From the NCBI GenBank assembly GCA_013398295.1, contig VZSF01007301.1:1928983-1992982 (forward strand): a DNA stretch of 64,000 nt, in the 5' to 3' direction. Below are positions 1 to 11,052 of the stretch, piece after piece; positions within the stretch are counted from its first letter, which is position 1, and each line of letters opens with the position of its first letter. Below the pieces are notes generated by a model. It worked only from the letters and a program-made list of their open reading frames with translations. It ran no database searches and was not told the origin of the DNA. The translations under genes and the position numbers were made by a program. This DNA is from Chionis minor. Its lineage: Eukaryota > Chordata > Aves > Charadriiformes > Chionididae.

Positions 1-374
1 GGAACTGGGATTGTTTAGCCTGGAGAAAAGGAGGCTGAGGGGAGAACTTATTGCTCTCTACAGCTACCTGAAAGGAGGTTGTAGCCAGGTGGGGTCAGTC
101 TCTTCTTCCAAGTAACAAGTGGTAGGACAAGAGGAAACAGGCTCAAGTTGTGCCCGGAGAGGTTTAGGGTGGATATTAGGAAAAATTTCTTCACCAAAAG
201 GGTTACTGAGCATTGAAACAGGCTGCCCAGAGAAGTGGTTGAATCACCATCCAGTTATGTAGACATGTTGCTAAGGGACATGGTTTAGTGGTGGTTTTGG
301 CAGTGTTAGGTTTGTGGTTGGACTCGACGGTCTTAAAGGTCCCTTCCAACCTAAACAAGTCTATGATTCTGTGA
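1..374 (+). mobile_element. CR1 LINE, truncated 3' end
   Basis: This is the C-terminal end of the CR1 reverse-transcriptase frame plus its short 3' UTR. A translated piece reads [20 protein letters not shown] near 21-78, and the nucleotide segment for the family's RKNFFT-type motif lies near 175-200. The end is the typical tail: GGTTGGACTCGACGG, CCTTCCAACCTA, then CTATGATTCTGTG. The element is broken by frameshifts and stops, is inactive, and probably extends leftwards out of the window. Bases 77-374 recur at 1774-2071 because of the assembly duplication, not a second insertion. Confidence 0.9.
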
Positions 375-1772
375 ACTTGTCGTCTTAATATTCCTATCAT
401 TTTTGTTTATTTGTTGGGGTTTTTTATTCAATGAGTTGAACTGCTGCTTTATGTATTCAGGACTCAAACTGCTTCCCCTGTTAGGGGGAAGAGGAGCATG
501 TGTGTAGAGTGAACATTAGTTAACAACTTCTAAGAGGTCTCCTGTTACACTTCTCCCTGTTACTGTTTCTTCAGTTTCTGCAGAAGAAAAGATGATACAA
601 GTAGCCAAGTAGAGAGTCATTTAAAATGTAACATTTGGTTCAATTATAATCTTTCACAAGAGTTTAGCTTTGGGATTTCTGTGGGGTTTTTCTTGTTTTG
701 AAATGTCATTTAGATATTTCTTCTATACCACTGCAAAACTATCAGGAAGTTTATTGCTGTGATATAGGTGGGGGGTTTTGTTTGTTTTGTGTGGTGGTGG
801 TTTGTTTTTGGGGGTTCTTTTATTCTTATTGTATTGTAAAGAGAAAGTCTGAGCTGCCTGGAGCTCTGGTATGATGATGATATCTCTGAATATCCACAAC
901 TGTGGATAGTGTTGGGGGCCACCTTTTAAAGACCTCCGTTACTGAAAATTGGCAAGTAGAACTGTTGAAATGAAAAGGTGGGAATTGCGTGAACAAGCAG
1001 AGTTCCTGGAAAAATGTATTTGTGCTTCAGTAGATGCCAGACCAATAAAAACTGAGCTCCCACCATGCTGACCGGGAGAGGTAATACTGAAGAGAGTAAT
1101 GATCAGTTGCAACACAAGCAGTCTTGTCCTGGAACTTCAAATGTCTGGGAAACAGAGTGGTTGCTCCCATAACTTGCAGGCCATGTCATTGCTGGATCAG
1201 TGCTTTTCTTCCACCAAAGCAAATATTGCAAGACTGAGAGCTTTTAAAGCTCTGAAATGCCAATCAAGCATTCCTGACTGCACTTTCAAATTTGTAACTG
1301 TGCAAGCATTTAAGAAAATACAAGTTGTCTTACCGTGCATTGCTTCTCTGTTCCAATTGGAACATGCTTTCTTTCTGGTTTTGTTTCTCTGTAAATCATA
1401 TTTCAGACTAAAATGCTATGTCCATATGTAAAGCTGAGTACAGAAGAATGAATTAAAAACCTTTTCCCCTGTCTGCAGTCATTTACCTCTCCTTCAATAG
1501 GCTTAGGTAGAAGAAGATAGCAAGTATGATGTTCATTATTTTCTCTCAAATAACTAACCTTGCACTCTGTTAGGAAACAATGTCTTGGGATAAACTTAAA
1601 GTAAGAAACTCAGGCAGTGAGCAGTGGTGTGAGAGGCTGGTGCTGCAAAGGTGAAAGCAGCTTTAACCCCAGCAGCTGTGGTAGGCTGCTGCAGCAAAAA
1701 AATATACATAGCTCTGAGACGGGTCTGTTATTTCTGGTGGGACATGTGTTGAGCTATGGTCATAAGTTCAGG
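77..1772 (+). repeat. False tandem duplication 1, copy A (1,696 bp)
   Basis: Every base from 77 to 1772 recurs at an offset of +1697 (1774-3469) with no indel; the only difference noticed is A at 1398 versus G at 3095. The copy ends exactly at the single N at 1773. Contents are the CR1 3' end, a GT-rich tract at 764-816 and unique intron. The layout is that of two overlapping contig ends placed side by side. Confidence 0.95.
764..816 (+). repeat. GT-rich low-complexity tract
   Basis: An irregular run of GTTTT, GGGG and GTGGTGG units. It is repeated at 2461-2513 by the false duplication. Similar GT-rich tracts occur elsewhere in intron 4 (for example 40835-40920). Confidence 0.75.
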
Positions 1773-1773
1773 N
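1773..1773. other. Single-N contig join
   Basis: One ambiguous base separates the two copies of duplication 1; it marks a scaffold join of nominal size, not a sequenced base. Confidence 0.95.
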
Positions 1774-2071
1774 GGTTGTAGCCAGGTGGGGTCAGTCTCT
1801 TCTTCCAAGTAACAAGTGGTAGGACAAGAGGAAACAGGCTCAAGTTGTGCCCGGAGAGGTTTAGGGTGGATATTAGGAAAAATTTCTTCACCAAAAGGGT
1901 TACTGAGCATTGAAACAGGCTGCCCAGAGAAGTGGTTGAATCACCATCCAGTTATGTAGACATGTTGCTAAGGGACATGGTTTAGTGGTGGTTTTGGCAG
2001 TGTTAGGTTTGTGGTTGGACTCGACGGTCTTAAAGGTCCCTTCCAACCTAAACAAGTCTATGATTCTGTGA
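1774..2071 (+). mobile_element. CR1 LINE 3' end, duplicated by assembly
   Basis: Identical to 77-374; it is the same CR1 insertion seen a second time because the contig overlap was not collapsed. It should not be counted as an independent element. Confidence 0.9.
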
Positions 2072-3469
2072 ACTTGTCGTCTTAATATTCCTATCATTTT
2101 TGTTTATTTGTTGGGGTTTTTTATTCAATGAGTTGAACTGCTGCTTTATGTATTCAGGACTCAAACTGCTTCCCCTGTTAGGGGGAAGAGGAGCATGTGT
2201 GTAGAGTGAACATTAGTTAACAACTTCTAAGAGGTCTCCTGTTACACTTCTCCCTGTTACTGTTTCTTCAGTTTCTGCAGAAGAAAAGATGATACAAGTA
2301 GCCAAGTAGAGAGTCATTTAAAATGTAACATTTGGTTCAATTATAATCTTTCACAAGAGTTTAGCTTTGGGATTTCTGTGGGGTTTTTCTTGTTTTGAAA
2401 TGTCATTTAGATATTTCTTCTATACCACTGCAAAACTATCAGGAAGTTTATTGCTGTGATATAGGTGGGGGGTTTTGTTTGTTTTGTGTGGTGGTGGTTT
2501 GTTTTTGGGGGTTCTTTTATTCTTATTGTATTGTAAAGAGAAAGTCTGAGCTGCCTGGAGCTCTGGTATGATGATGATATCTCTGAATATCCACAACTGT
2601 GGATAGTGTTGGGGGCCACCTTTTAAAGACCTCCGTTACTGAAAATTGGCAAGTAGAACTGTTGAAATGAAAAGGTGGGAATTGCGTGAACAAGCAGAGT
2701 TCCTGGAAAAATGTATTTGTGCTTCAGTAGATGCCAGACCAATAAAAACTGAGCTCCCACCATGCTGACCGGGAGAGGTAATACTGAAGAGAGTAATGAT
2801 CAGTTGCAACACAAGCAGTCTTGTCCTGGAACTTCAAATGTCTGGGAAACAGAGTGGTTGCTCCCATAACTTGCAGGCCATGTCATTGCTGGATCAGTGC
2901 TTTTCTTCCACCAAAGCAAATATTGCAAGACTGAGAGCTTTTAAAGCTCTGAAATGCCAATCAAGCATTCCTGACTGCACTTTCAAATTTGTAACTGTGC
3001 AAGCATTTAAGAAAATACAAGTTGTCTTACCGTGCATTGCTTCTCTGTTCCAATTGGAACATGCTTTCTTTCTGGTTTTGTTTCTCTGTAAATCGTATTT
3101 CAGACTAAAATGCTATGTCCATATGTAAAGCTGAGTACAGAAGAATGAATTAAAAACCTTTTCCCCTGTCTGCAGTCATTTACCTCTCCTTCAATAGGCT
3201 TAGGTAGAAGAAGATAGCAAGTATGATGTTCATTATTTTCTCTCAAATAACTAACCTTGCACTCTGTTAGGAAACAATGTCTTGGGATAAACTTAAAGTA
3301 AGAAACTCAGGCAGTGAGCAGTGGTGTGAGAGGCTGGTGCTGCAAAGGTGAAAGCAGCTTTAACCCCAGCAGCTGTGGTAGGCTGCTGCAGCAAAAAAAT
3401 ATACATAGCTCTGAGACGGGTCTGTTATTTCTGGTGGGACATGTGTTGAGCTATGGTCATAAGTTCAGG
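1774..3469 (+). repeat. False tandem duplication 1, copy B (1,696 bp)
   Basis: Copy of 77-1772. The sequence continues past 3469 into unique intron, so this copy is the one joined to the downstream contig. The first base after the shared block is T at 3470, where copy A has the N. Confidence 0.95.
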
Positions 3470-6400
3470 TGGCCTCCCCAGTTACAGTAATAATCACGTT
3501 ACTGCTTTTGTTTTGGTTTTCCTCTGTAGGATGTTAAAAGTAAGGATGGCATGTTGAGATTTCATCTTTTCCTCCCCGTGTCAGTTCATAAAACCACTCA
3601 TCTGTCTTAAACCTAACGGACACTGTATTTCTCCCAAAACCATTTCTGGGCTTTGTGATTTGGTTGGTTTTTTTTTTTGCTGCGACAAACCTGAAGTTTC
3701 AAATTCTGAGGTCAAAATGACTTCCGAGAGCGTGTCCTGCAGCTTAGTCCCGAGTTTCCTGGTTTCTTCGCTCTGTGCAACTAGTTTCTCGTGTTCGGGT
3801 TTCCACTGTGTGGTGTTTGGGGTTAGTTTGCAGTTGTTGCAGATTGAGGGGTTCCCCTGCAGCAGGGTTAGTCACCTGGTGGGGCTGCTGGGTTAGCCTG
3901 AGTGGTGAGGCTGGACACATCCAGATGCTTGTAGCTGCTGCTGATTGGAGCTGCTGTTACTATTTTGGAAAGGTGAAAGACCATCTGATACCAGTAGCTT
4001 TTTGAAAGCAGGAGGAAATAGGGATGGGCAAAACAATCATCTTGTGGGTTTTAAAACTGTTATGGATTTCCCATTACAAACACTGTAAGTAGAGGTTTTA
4101 ATTTTCTTGTGGACTGTTGTCCATATGATTTGCATTTCCATGTTTATAGACACATTCCTCCAATCCCTGTGGTTTCACTAGTGAGACAGAAAAATATAGC
4201 TAGGTTTCTCTCAAACTCAGAATTCATAGCTGGCTTGTTTCATATTAGTACACTGCAGACTTTCATATTTGAAGAAAAAAGTAATATGTCTTGCAACACG
4301 CATTCAGAAAAAGCTCGATCTTTAAAATCTTCAAAAGACTCTCTACTGATACTTTTCCTCTTTAGAAAAACAGTTCTTCAGTCACATCTGAAAACTGATA
4401 GTTATTTTGAGTATCTGAATGTTTGAGCACACAGCCTGAGAATTTAGGGGCATGATTTTTAATTTTTTCTTAAAAGGTATCAAGTACCTGACTGTCGTCA
4501 CTGGGAAACTTGTGGTAAGTGTATTTGGAAATAACACATTAAGCGTCACAGGTTCATGTAATCAGGAAAAATAGTAGTATACTCAGTTTGATGGTGTAAC
4601 TTGTTTTTCCCAAGCTGAGGTGTTGGGGTTTTTTTTGTGTGATAGATGCAAGCTGTTTCACTATTATAGAATATCTTATGTGTTTTAGACTGAAAATTTT
4701 ATATTTTTAAATATCAGCACTTAAAAAAAATTCTGCAGCATTGCACAAACATACCTTACTGTTGTTGGCTAAAAGTTAAGTCAAAGCTCATATCTGGTTG
4801 CCTCTCCTAATGGTAAGGAGCAAATTTGAATTACATAAGTTTATCCTGTTCATGTTGGCTTTAGAGTGGTGCAGAGGTTTGTTCTTTAGATGAAGTGTCC
4901 ATGCTAAGGTTCACAAGAGAGTAGTTTATAAACATTGATGATGTGAATAATGTTGTTTTAAATAAAGATAACTGGAGGGAGGAAAAAAACCCCTTGCTGT
5001 TGTTGTCCATAGCTGCAGTTGCAGCTCTTCATACAGCTTAATAGTTTACCAGTGGAATAGTGTGTGAGGTCAGATGGAGCTCAGACTAGGAAATAACAGG
5101 GTGATTCATTTTTCCAAAGCAACTTCGCTTTTCTTCTACTTTTAAACAACTCTTACTTGAAAAAGAACAGAGTAATGTAATTAGAATGTTTTTGTTGTTC
5201 TTGCTAAAGATAACTTTTCCTCCTGTTTTAATTTTTTTGTTTTACTGTAGTTAATGCATTACAAAACCCCTTCAATTAAGTGGGTAATGTTTTAAAACAA
5301 AGAAATATAATTTTTAACACTTACTGCCTTTTGACCTTTTTTGTTGACCAGAGGAACAAAAGGACACTTGTTTTCCTATTCTTACTTGGCCAGAATACAA
5401 ATCAAAGTAGCAAACTAACTACTGCATTTGGAGGGTGGCAGCTTTAATAAATCAGTTAAATACTTCAGAGTTCATAATTCTTCCTTTTTTCAGTATGGAG
5501 AATTTTTTATGAACACTTTAATGCTTTACCTCAAGTATTGCCTTGAAGACTTGAGACAAAGTGCAGCACTGTTCTGTTTATAGTGGCTGCAAAAAAATTG
5601 CTAATTTCCTCCGTAAATAATTGGAAATGATTAGAAGTATGCATTTTCCAGCAAAAATAACATTAAACTGTATTAGTCTCTTGGATTTCTTTTTTTTGAA
5701 GGAAGCCTGTTTTGGAGTGCTACAAACAAATGAATAGTTGTTATTATGGTTTTTATTAAAATCATTTAGATGTTGCTCTAGTGGTGTGTGTTCCCTGCTC
5801 CACAGGATCTGCCACCGTACTCCAGCTTAAGTCACTGAAATAGCATTAGCTTATAGCTATACAAAAGTTTAAAACTTGATGAAGCAACAATTTATTGTGC
5901 AAGGCTACTAGTGGCACTGGTTCTTCATATTTTAATGGAAGTATAGATTATTAATTTTTAAAAAGACTAAATGAAAATAGTGACAGTTGGTGATCTTACT
6001 GCAGAAAGATCCTTTAAGAAATAAATGTCCTATAGCTGAATGTGTGCCTCTTTCCTCCATGCACCATCCCCCAAATGGACTGATTGAACCTATGGAAATT
6101 TAACTTCAGTGCTCAGCTATAGTTCGTAGTTCAAAGGCAATTTGGAACTGCTGTGAATGACCTTGGTAACTGACACCATCTATAGTTGAACTGCCAAGAA
6201 CTCACCTTTGTAGTGTTATTCCTGAGGGCATGGCACTAGCCTTACTCAGTTTTGAGTTTAAGTATAACCCACTTTGGTATTTCATGTGATATGTGGAAAA
6301 TTATGGCACTTTTTTCTAAAGGAATAACAAAGTCTGAAAACTTGGTACTTGTAATGCACGGAAGTACAGAGCAAAAGTATAAGCACATAGCAAATGGGCA

Positions 6401-9400
6401 GATTTTTCATCATATACGCCCATCTTAGAAAAATCAAAAAACCAGCACCTCCCTCAAAGAGTGCATCTGACAGTGGGTGTGTTGCATTTTTATGTTCTCA
6501 GGCTTTATTACTAATCCATTTGCAAATGGGCAGGCACGAGGAGTGAGGGAGATGGCACAGCAGTTGGGCTCGTCTTCCCTTCTGCATTATCTGATGAAGT
6601 GGTGCTTTTCAAGAGACCATGTCTCTTGTGGGTGGGAGTCAGGTTTGGGAGCCTGGCTGACCTTAGCAGCTCCATTGCCTCAGAAAGTAGAGAGCTGGGC
6701 TGTTGGTGGACAGTTTCTTCAGGAGTCTTGCAGCAGGATTTCTCACAGTCCTTGGCATGGCTTTGGGATTTCCTAACTGTTGCATGTTTATAGGCAATGT
6801 CACTTTTACCACCATACTGTGAGGATGTTCCTTCTCAAATGTTTATACTGTCCCGCTGCAAAGGGAGCCCTTTTTCCTGTGTTATGGTCATAATACGCTT
6901 GCATCACTTGCGTAAGGCTTTGTAATTCCTTTTCCCTCCTTCTGAAAAAGCACTCCATATACCTCTGGAGTTCTAGGAACAGTAATAAAAGGAACCCTAT
7001 TCATCCTCCTGTTGGTCTCTCTTTTCCCTTGTTTCTTCATTCATCTAGTACTTTCTGCTGCTCCTCCGTATTAGCAGATAGGAGCTGTGGGGAAGAGGGA
7101 GTGCCCTCCTCTAAATTATGAATGCTCAAGTAGGCCAGAATCTGGCTCTTGAATCCAGGAGCTCTGCAGAAGGATGCTGGAACTGGCCATATCAAAGGAA
7201 GAGGATGAAGATGTCTTGCATTGGGGTTGCTTTTACACCTGCCTTTGAATCTGTCAATCCAACACAAGTCCATTGCAAATAGAATTTCCTGTGTAGAGCG
7301 TTGCAAAATAAAGGAGATTTGGATTGTTAAACAGGCTGTTTAATTCCACTTGTATTCAGTTTTCTGTATAAGTGATCCTATGCTTTGCTCATGGATCAAG
7401 TCAAACCTGATAGTTTTCTAATTCTAGATGTTTGTGGCAAAGCACTGTCTAACTTTTGTTTATGTCTCAATTTCTTCACTCTGTTGGGAGAGGGTTTCCT
7501 TTGGTGTGTCAAAGCTTATTGAAGCTTTTGACATTAACTACTATATTAAATATAAAATATTGCATCCTGAAGTTGTCTCGCTGCAGTTTATGTGACTGTT
7601 TTCTTTTGTCTGGGAATTTTACGGATGTGTTGTAAGGCAGCTGCAGTTGGAAACCTGCTTTGTCTTGGAAGCCAGCTGACGTATCACTTTTTGTATGTGC
7701 TTTCAAACTACTAGTTGGCTAAAGAGAGCATAGTGATTCTTCAAGTCTGATATGTCAGTGTGCTGATGAGGAACTGTTTTAACTGAGGTGGTTTATTTAA
7801 TCAATCTTAAACTGTTTTGAGTGTTCAAGCTGGTCTGACATACCTGTGCAGAGCCAGGTCTCATTGCAAGCCTACTTAAAGGCAGTTTGTAGGTTATCTT
7901 TTAAGACTGATGTTTTGGCCACAAAGGGACCTACTTCTGTCTTCTGAGGTTTTGTTGATTTATTAATGAACTGACTAGCAATAGCTGCGTACTTTACATT
8001 AGCAAAAGTAAGCTCTCAAATGTGACAACGCTTCTAAAGTAGAACAGTGTATTGCCCAGTGGAGGGAACACAGTAACCAAGCACTTCAATCTGTACTGTG
8101 TTTTTCACCTTGCCTTGGTGGTTGGCTTTGGGAACTAGGGTGCCTGTAGCAACCTGAGTAATCAGACTGGGTTCTGGGCATCCTAATGCCTTGCTGGCTG
8201 CATGTGCTCGCTGCCACCTAAGCTGGTATTGGGGTTTTTTTCAGTATTAAGGAGGACATGATTTAGACTGATAGTCTTGGGGTAAAACACTCAGCAAAAC
8301 AGGATCAAGGTGACTATAAGCATTTCTTATAAAAGGGAAGACCCTGTCCCCCAGTCCCCAACTTCCTGGATTGGATCAAGTGATGAACTTCATGGTGGTC
8401 CATTCCTACTCAGATGCAAACCGGGAATGGATATGATTGGCAGCATGAGACTCAAATAAAGCAAAATCTTCTAACCCTGACAAAAATTGAGATTTGCTGC
8501 TAAACATGTAGTTCCTCTATTATTCCTTTTGTGGTTTAGTAATTCCTGAATCTTGAAAGCTCTGTAGTATAAATAGAAATCAATAGCTTTGATAATAGAA
8601 TTTATATGCATAATGCAGTCTTCTATGGTTTAAATTACTTAATAGACCTTTCTTGATATTATTTACTCCTTGACCTCATTAGGAAAAGATGGACACTGTA
8701 CTATCCTTACAAGCTGCAAACTCTTTGACACTTTGATCGCTGTTCTGATTGCTGTTTGCATTGACAGCTGCTGTAGTGAAAAGGAAGGGAAACGTGAAAT
8801 GTGGGGGCCGTGTGCGATACAGTATCGCAGTGCAGGACAGGGTGAATCCGCATTGTGTGTGATTACCAGACAGTAAATCAGCTGTGCTGTGCTAGAGCCA
8901 GAAACCAGTAGCTTTCACACTTGCTGCCTGTTTCCCACTCATTGTAAAGCCCTGCCCTATCACTTGATAGACCTGGAAAGGAAGCGCAGAGGAAGCGAGT
9001 GCCACTGCTGGTTCAAAATGTTCCAGGGCAACTGGAAAGTTTGAGCAATGGCCTGGGTGAGAAGAACAAGACCTTATTGACAGGGTTCAATCTTAGTCAA
9101 GTCTGTTTCCCATCAACTTCCTAAGTAATCACAGCCTTTCTTTTTTTTGTCTGCTTTGCACTCGCTGGGTCTCCCACTTTCACTTCCTTTTTATTTTACA
9201 TATTTATTTATTTTAGTAGGCTGAGCAACCAAGGAGAATTGGGAAGGTTTCTTCCCTCTGATCCACCTCTGCTAAGTCCTGGAGGAATTACTTATGAAAA
9301 AGATGACAATTACATTAAAGGTAGTTGTCATTGCCCCCTTTGCCCCCCATGTTTCTCCAGATTTCCCATTGCATATTCTTTGAATTTCTCCGTTCTATAG

Positions 9401-11007
9401 GGTCTTATTCTTTTTATTTTATGTATGGAAGTACATACTGTTTCAGTGATGCTGTGGCACATGTAGTTTCTCATGTTCCAGATCAACTGATGTTGTAGAC
9501 TGATGACTGCTGGGTTCTGGCACTGTGAAGTTATATGAACGCACACATACACATGTAGTGGGAGAAGTATATAAAATGAGACTGACTTTCTTGGTTTCAA
9601 GCTCTTCTGGGCTGTGTAAGACTTCATTAAACAGTTACACCACAAAGTCACTTTCTTTTTTTTTTTCCTCTAAAGCTGCAATTTTAAACCTACAGCAACA
9701 TGCCCCTTGTACACTGCACTGTGCCATTTTCTGTAGAATTATGCATGATTTTGCCATCAATGTAGTAAGCAGTCACCACTGGCAGCCCTGCTGCTCTAGG
9801 GCCTCCTGGAGCATCTCAAATTTCTTGCTTCAGTATGTTATTCTCCTTAGGCTGTCTATGAGACAAGAAAAGTTCATTTAATCTGAGGTGAGACAGGATT
9901 TTCTTTGGAGAAACATGCTTTTAAAAAGAGGACCAAAGTGATATCTGTTTAGTTTTGTACTTAAATGTCTCTGGCCATGATCACATTAGAGCAGATCCAC
10001 ATAATAGAGTTTAAGCATATAAGCCTAGGTGGCATCATGTTTTTATGGTCTTTCTATAGCAAGGCAGTTGACTCTGGTAGAATACTCTCATATTAAAAAA
10101 ACAATTCAAAGTCAGTGAAGAGATGCACACTCTTTGGCATGGTTAATATTCACTAAATTAGTTAGTGAGCACTCTTCTGGAGGGGTAAAATTTCTGGATT
10201 TGTGATGGTGCGTGTACATTTATAAGGATAATATGACTTATTGTATGTGGTAATCCTGGCAATAGTGATGCCAGGAAAATCATCCTATTTTAGGAAAGCG
10301 TGCACTAGCATGTGTTTTGAAGTATTTGCTTTTTGGGAGTTTAATAATTTAACTTTGACAAGGATTTAAAAAGGGATAAAAAAAAAGAGAAAAAAAACTC
10401 CAAACCCAAAACAACCTAAACTCTCAGCCCTCCATGATATACAAAATGTGAAAATGGCTTGTATTTTGTAGTATAAATGAGATGTGCTAGGGGTATTTTT
10501 GAAAACTCAGTTGTTCAGGCAGGCAGATCTGTTGTTGCCTGAAGGAGCGTGCATGCAAGGGAGACACAAGTGTGACACGGTGCTACAGAGGCATGTTGGT
10601 TTGCATGGGTATGCCAAGTTTGCACTAGTTTTTCTAGAATGTTTTTCCTTCCCTATCTTCAAAATAGTTCAAATTCAATAACTGTGGTTAGGATATTTTG
10701 GAAAAACGTCCCCAGACACTTTATAATGGAACTTGGGAAAAGACTCAAGAGAAGGGAGTTCTCAACCAGCATTTGTAAGCAAGTTATCTTAAAATATACT
10801 GGTTCTTAATCTAAAATTAACCAAAAAGCATCTATAGTGTTTTTAGGTCAGTGTATAAATCTGGAGAAATCAAAGTATATGGTTGTTACCCGGTCAACTC
10901 ACAGCAAATTTTTTTCTTCTTTTTTTTTTTTGAGACCTTAACCAGTCCAAATCTCCCAGGCCTATTCACTGTGTTTCTAACATTTTCCTATATCTTGCTC
11001 TTCCCAG

Positions 11008-11052
11008 GATGGATCGTACTTGGCTGAGTTCCTGCTGGAAAAAGGCTATGAG
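11008..11052 (+). CDS. GMDS: GMDS coding exon (exon 2 by human numbering), GDP-mannose 4,6-dehydratase
   Basis: The 45-nt exon encodes DGSYLAEFLLEKGYE, which as I recall matches vertebrate GMDS exactly. It directly follows the G-x-x-G-x-x-G dinucleotide-binding motif that begins in exon 1 (outside the window) and supplies the motif's last glycine plus the first Rossmann helix. The enzyme converts cytosolic GDP-mannose to GDP-4-keto-6-deoxymannose using bound NADP, the first step of de novo GDP-fucose synthesis. The acceptor is a pyrimidine stretch ending TTCCCAG at 11001-11007; the donor is GTGAGT at 11053. Both boundaries are phase 0, so skipping this exon would keep frame but remove 15 residues of the cofactor fold. 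An open frame runs on into the intron to about 11310, but the donor and the phase-0 join to the next exon fix the end. Confidence 0.96.

Larger units (their letters stand above)
1..11007 (+). other. GMDS: GMDS intron 1 (3' part)
   Basis: This noncoding stretch precedes the 45-nt exon; exon 1, which should encode the N-terminus and the first glycines of the NADP motif, was not seen. It holds a CR1 3' end at the left edge and a falsely duplicated 1.7-kb block to 3469. From 3470 to 11007 it is unique AT-rich intron with short T- or A-runs (3669-3679, about 10378-10410, about 10909-10931) and two small perfect inverted repeats (8813-8829, 10254-10276). The open frames here have no recognisable protein family. 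No promoter or CpG island was seen. Confidence 0.85.

Noticed and set aside
1099..1431. 110-codon open frame, present twice (also 2796-3128)
   Set aside because: It doubles only because of the false duplication; the protein resembles nothing I know and lies in intron 1 without gene-like context.
77..3469. Genuine segmental or tandem duplication
   Set aside because: Exact abutment to a single N, near-complete identity and the same pattern at two other places favour unmerged contig overlap.
9525..9881. 118-codon + strand open frame in intron 1
   Set aside because: No family motif; it overlaps an equally long minus-strand frame, as expected of random sequence.
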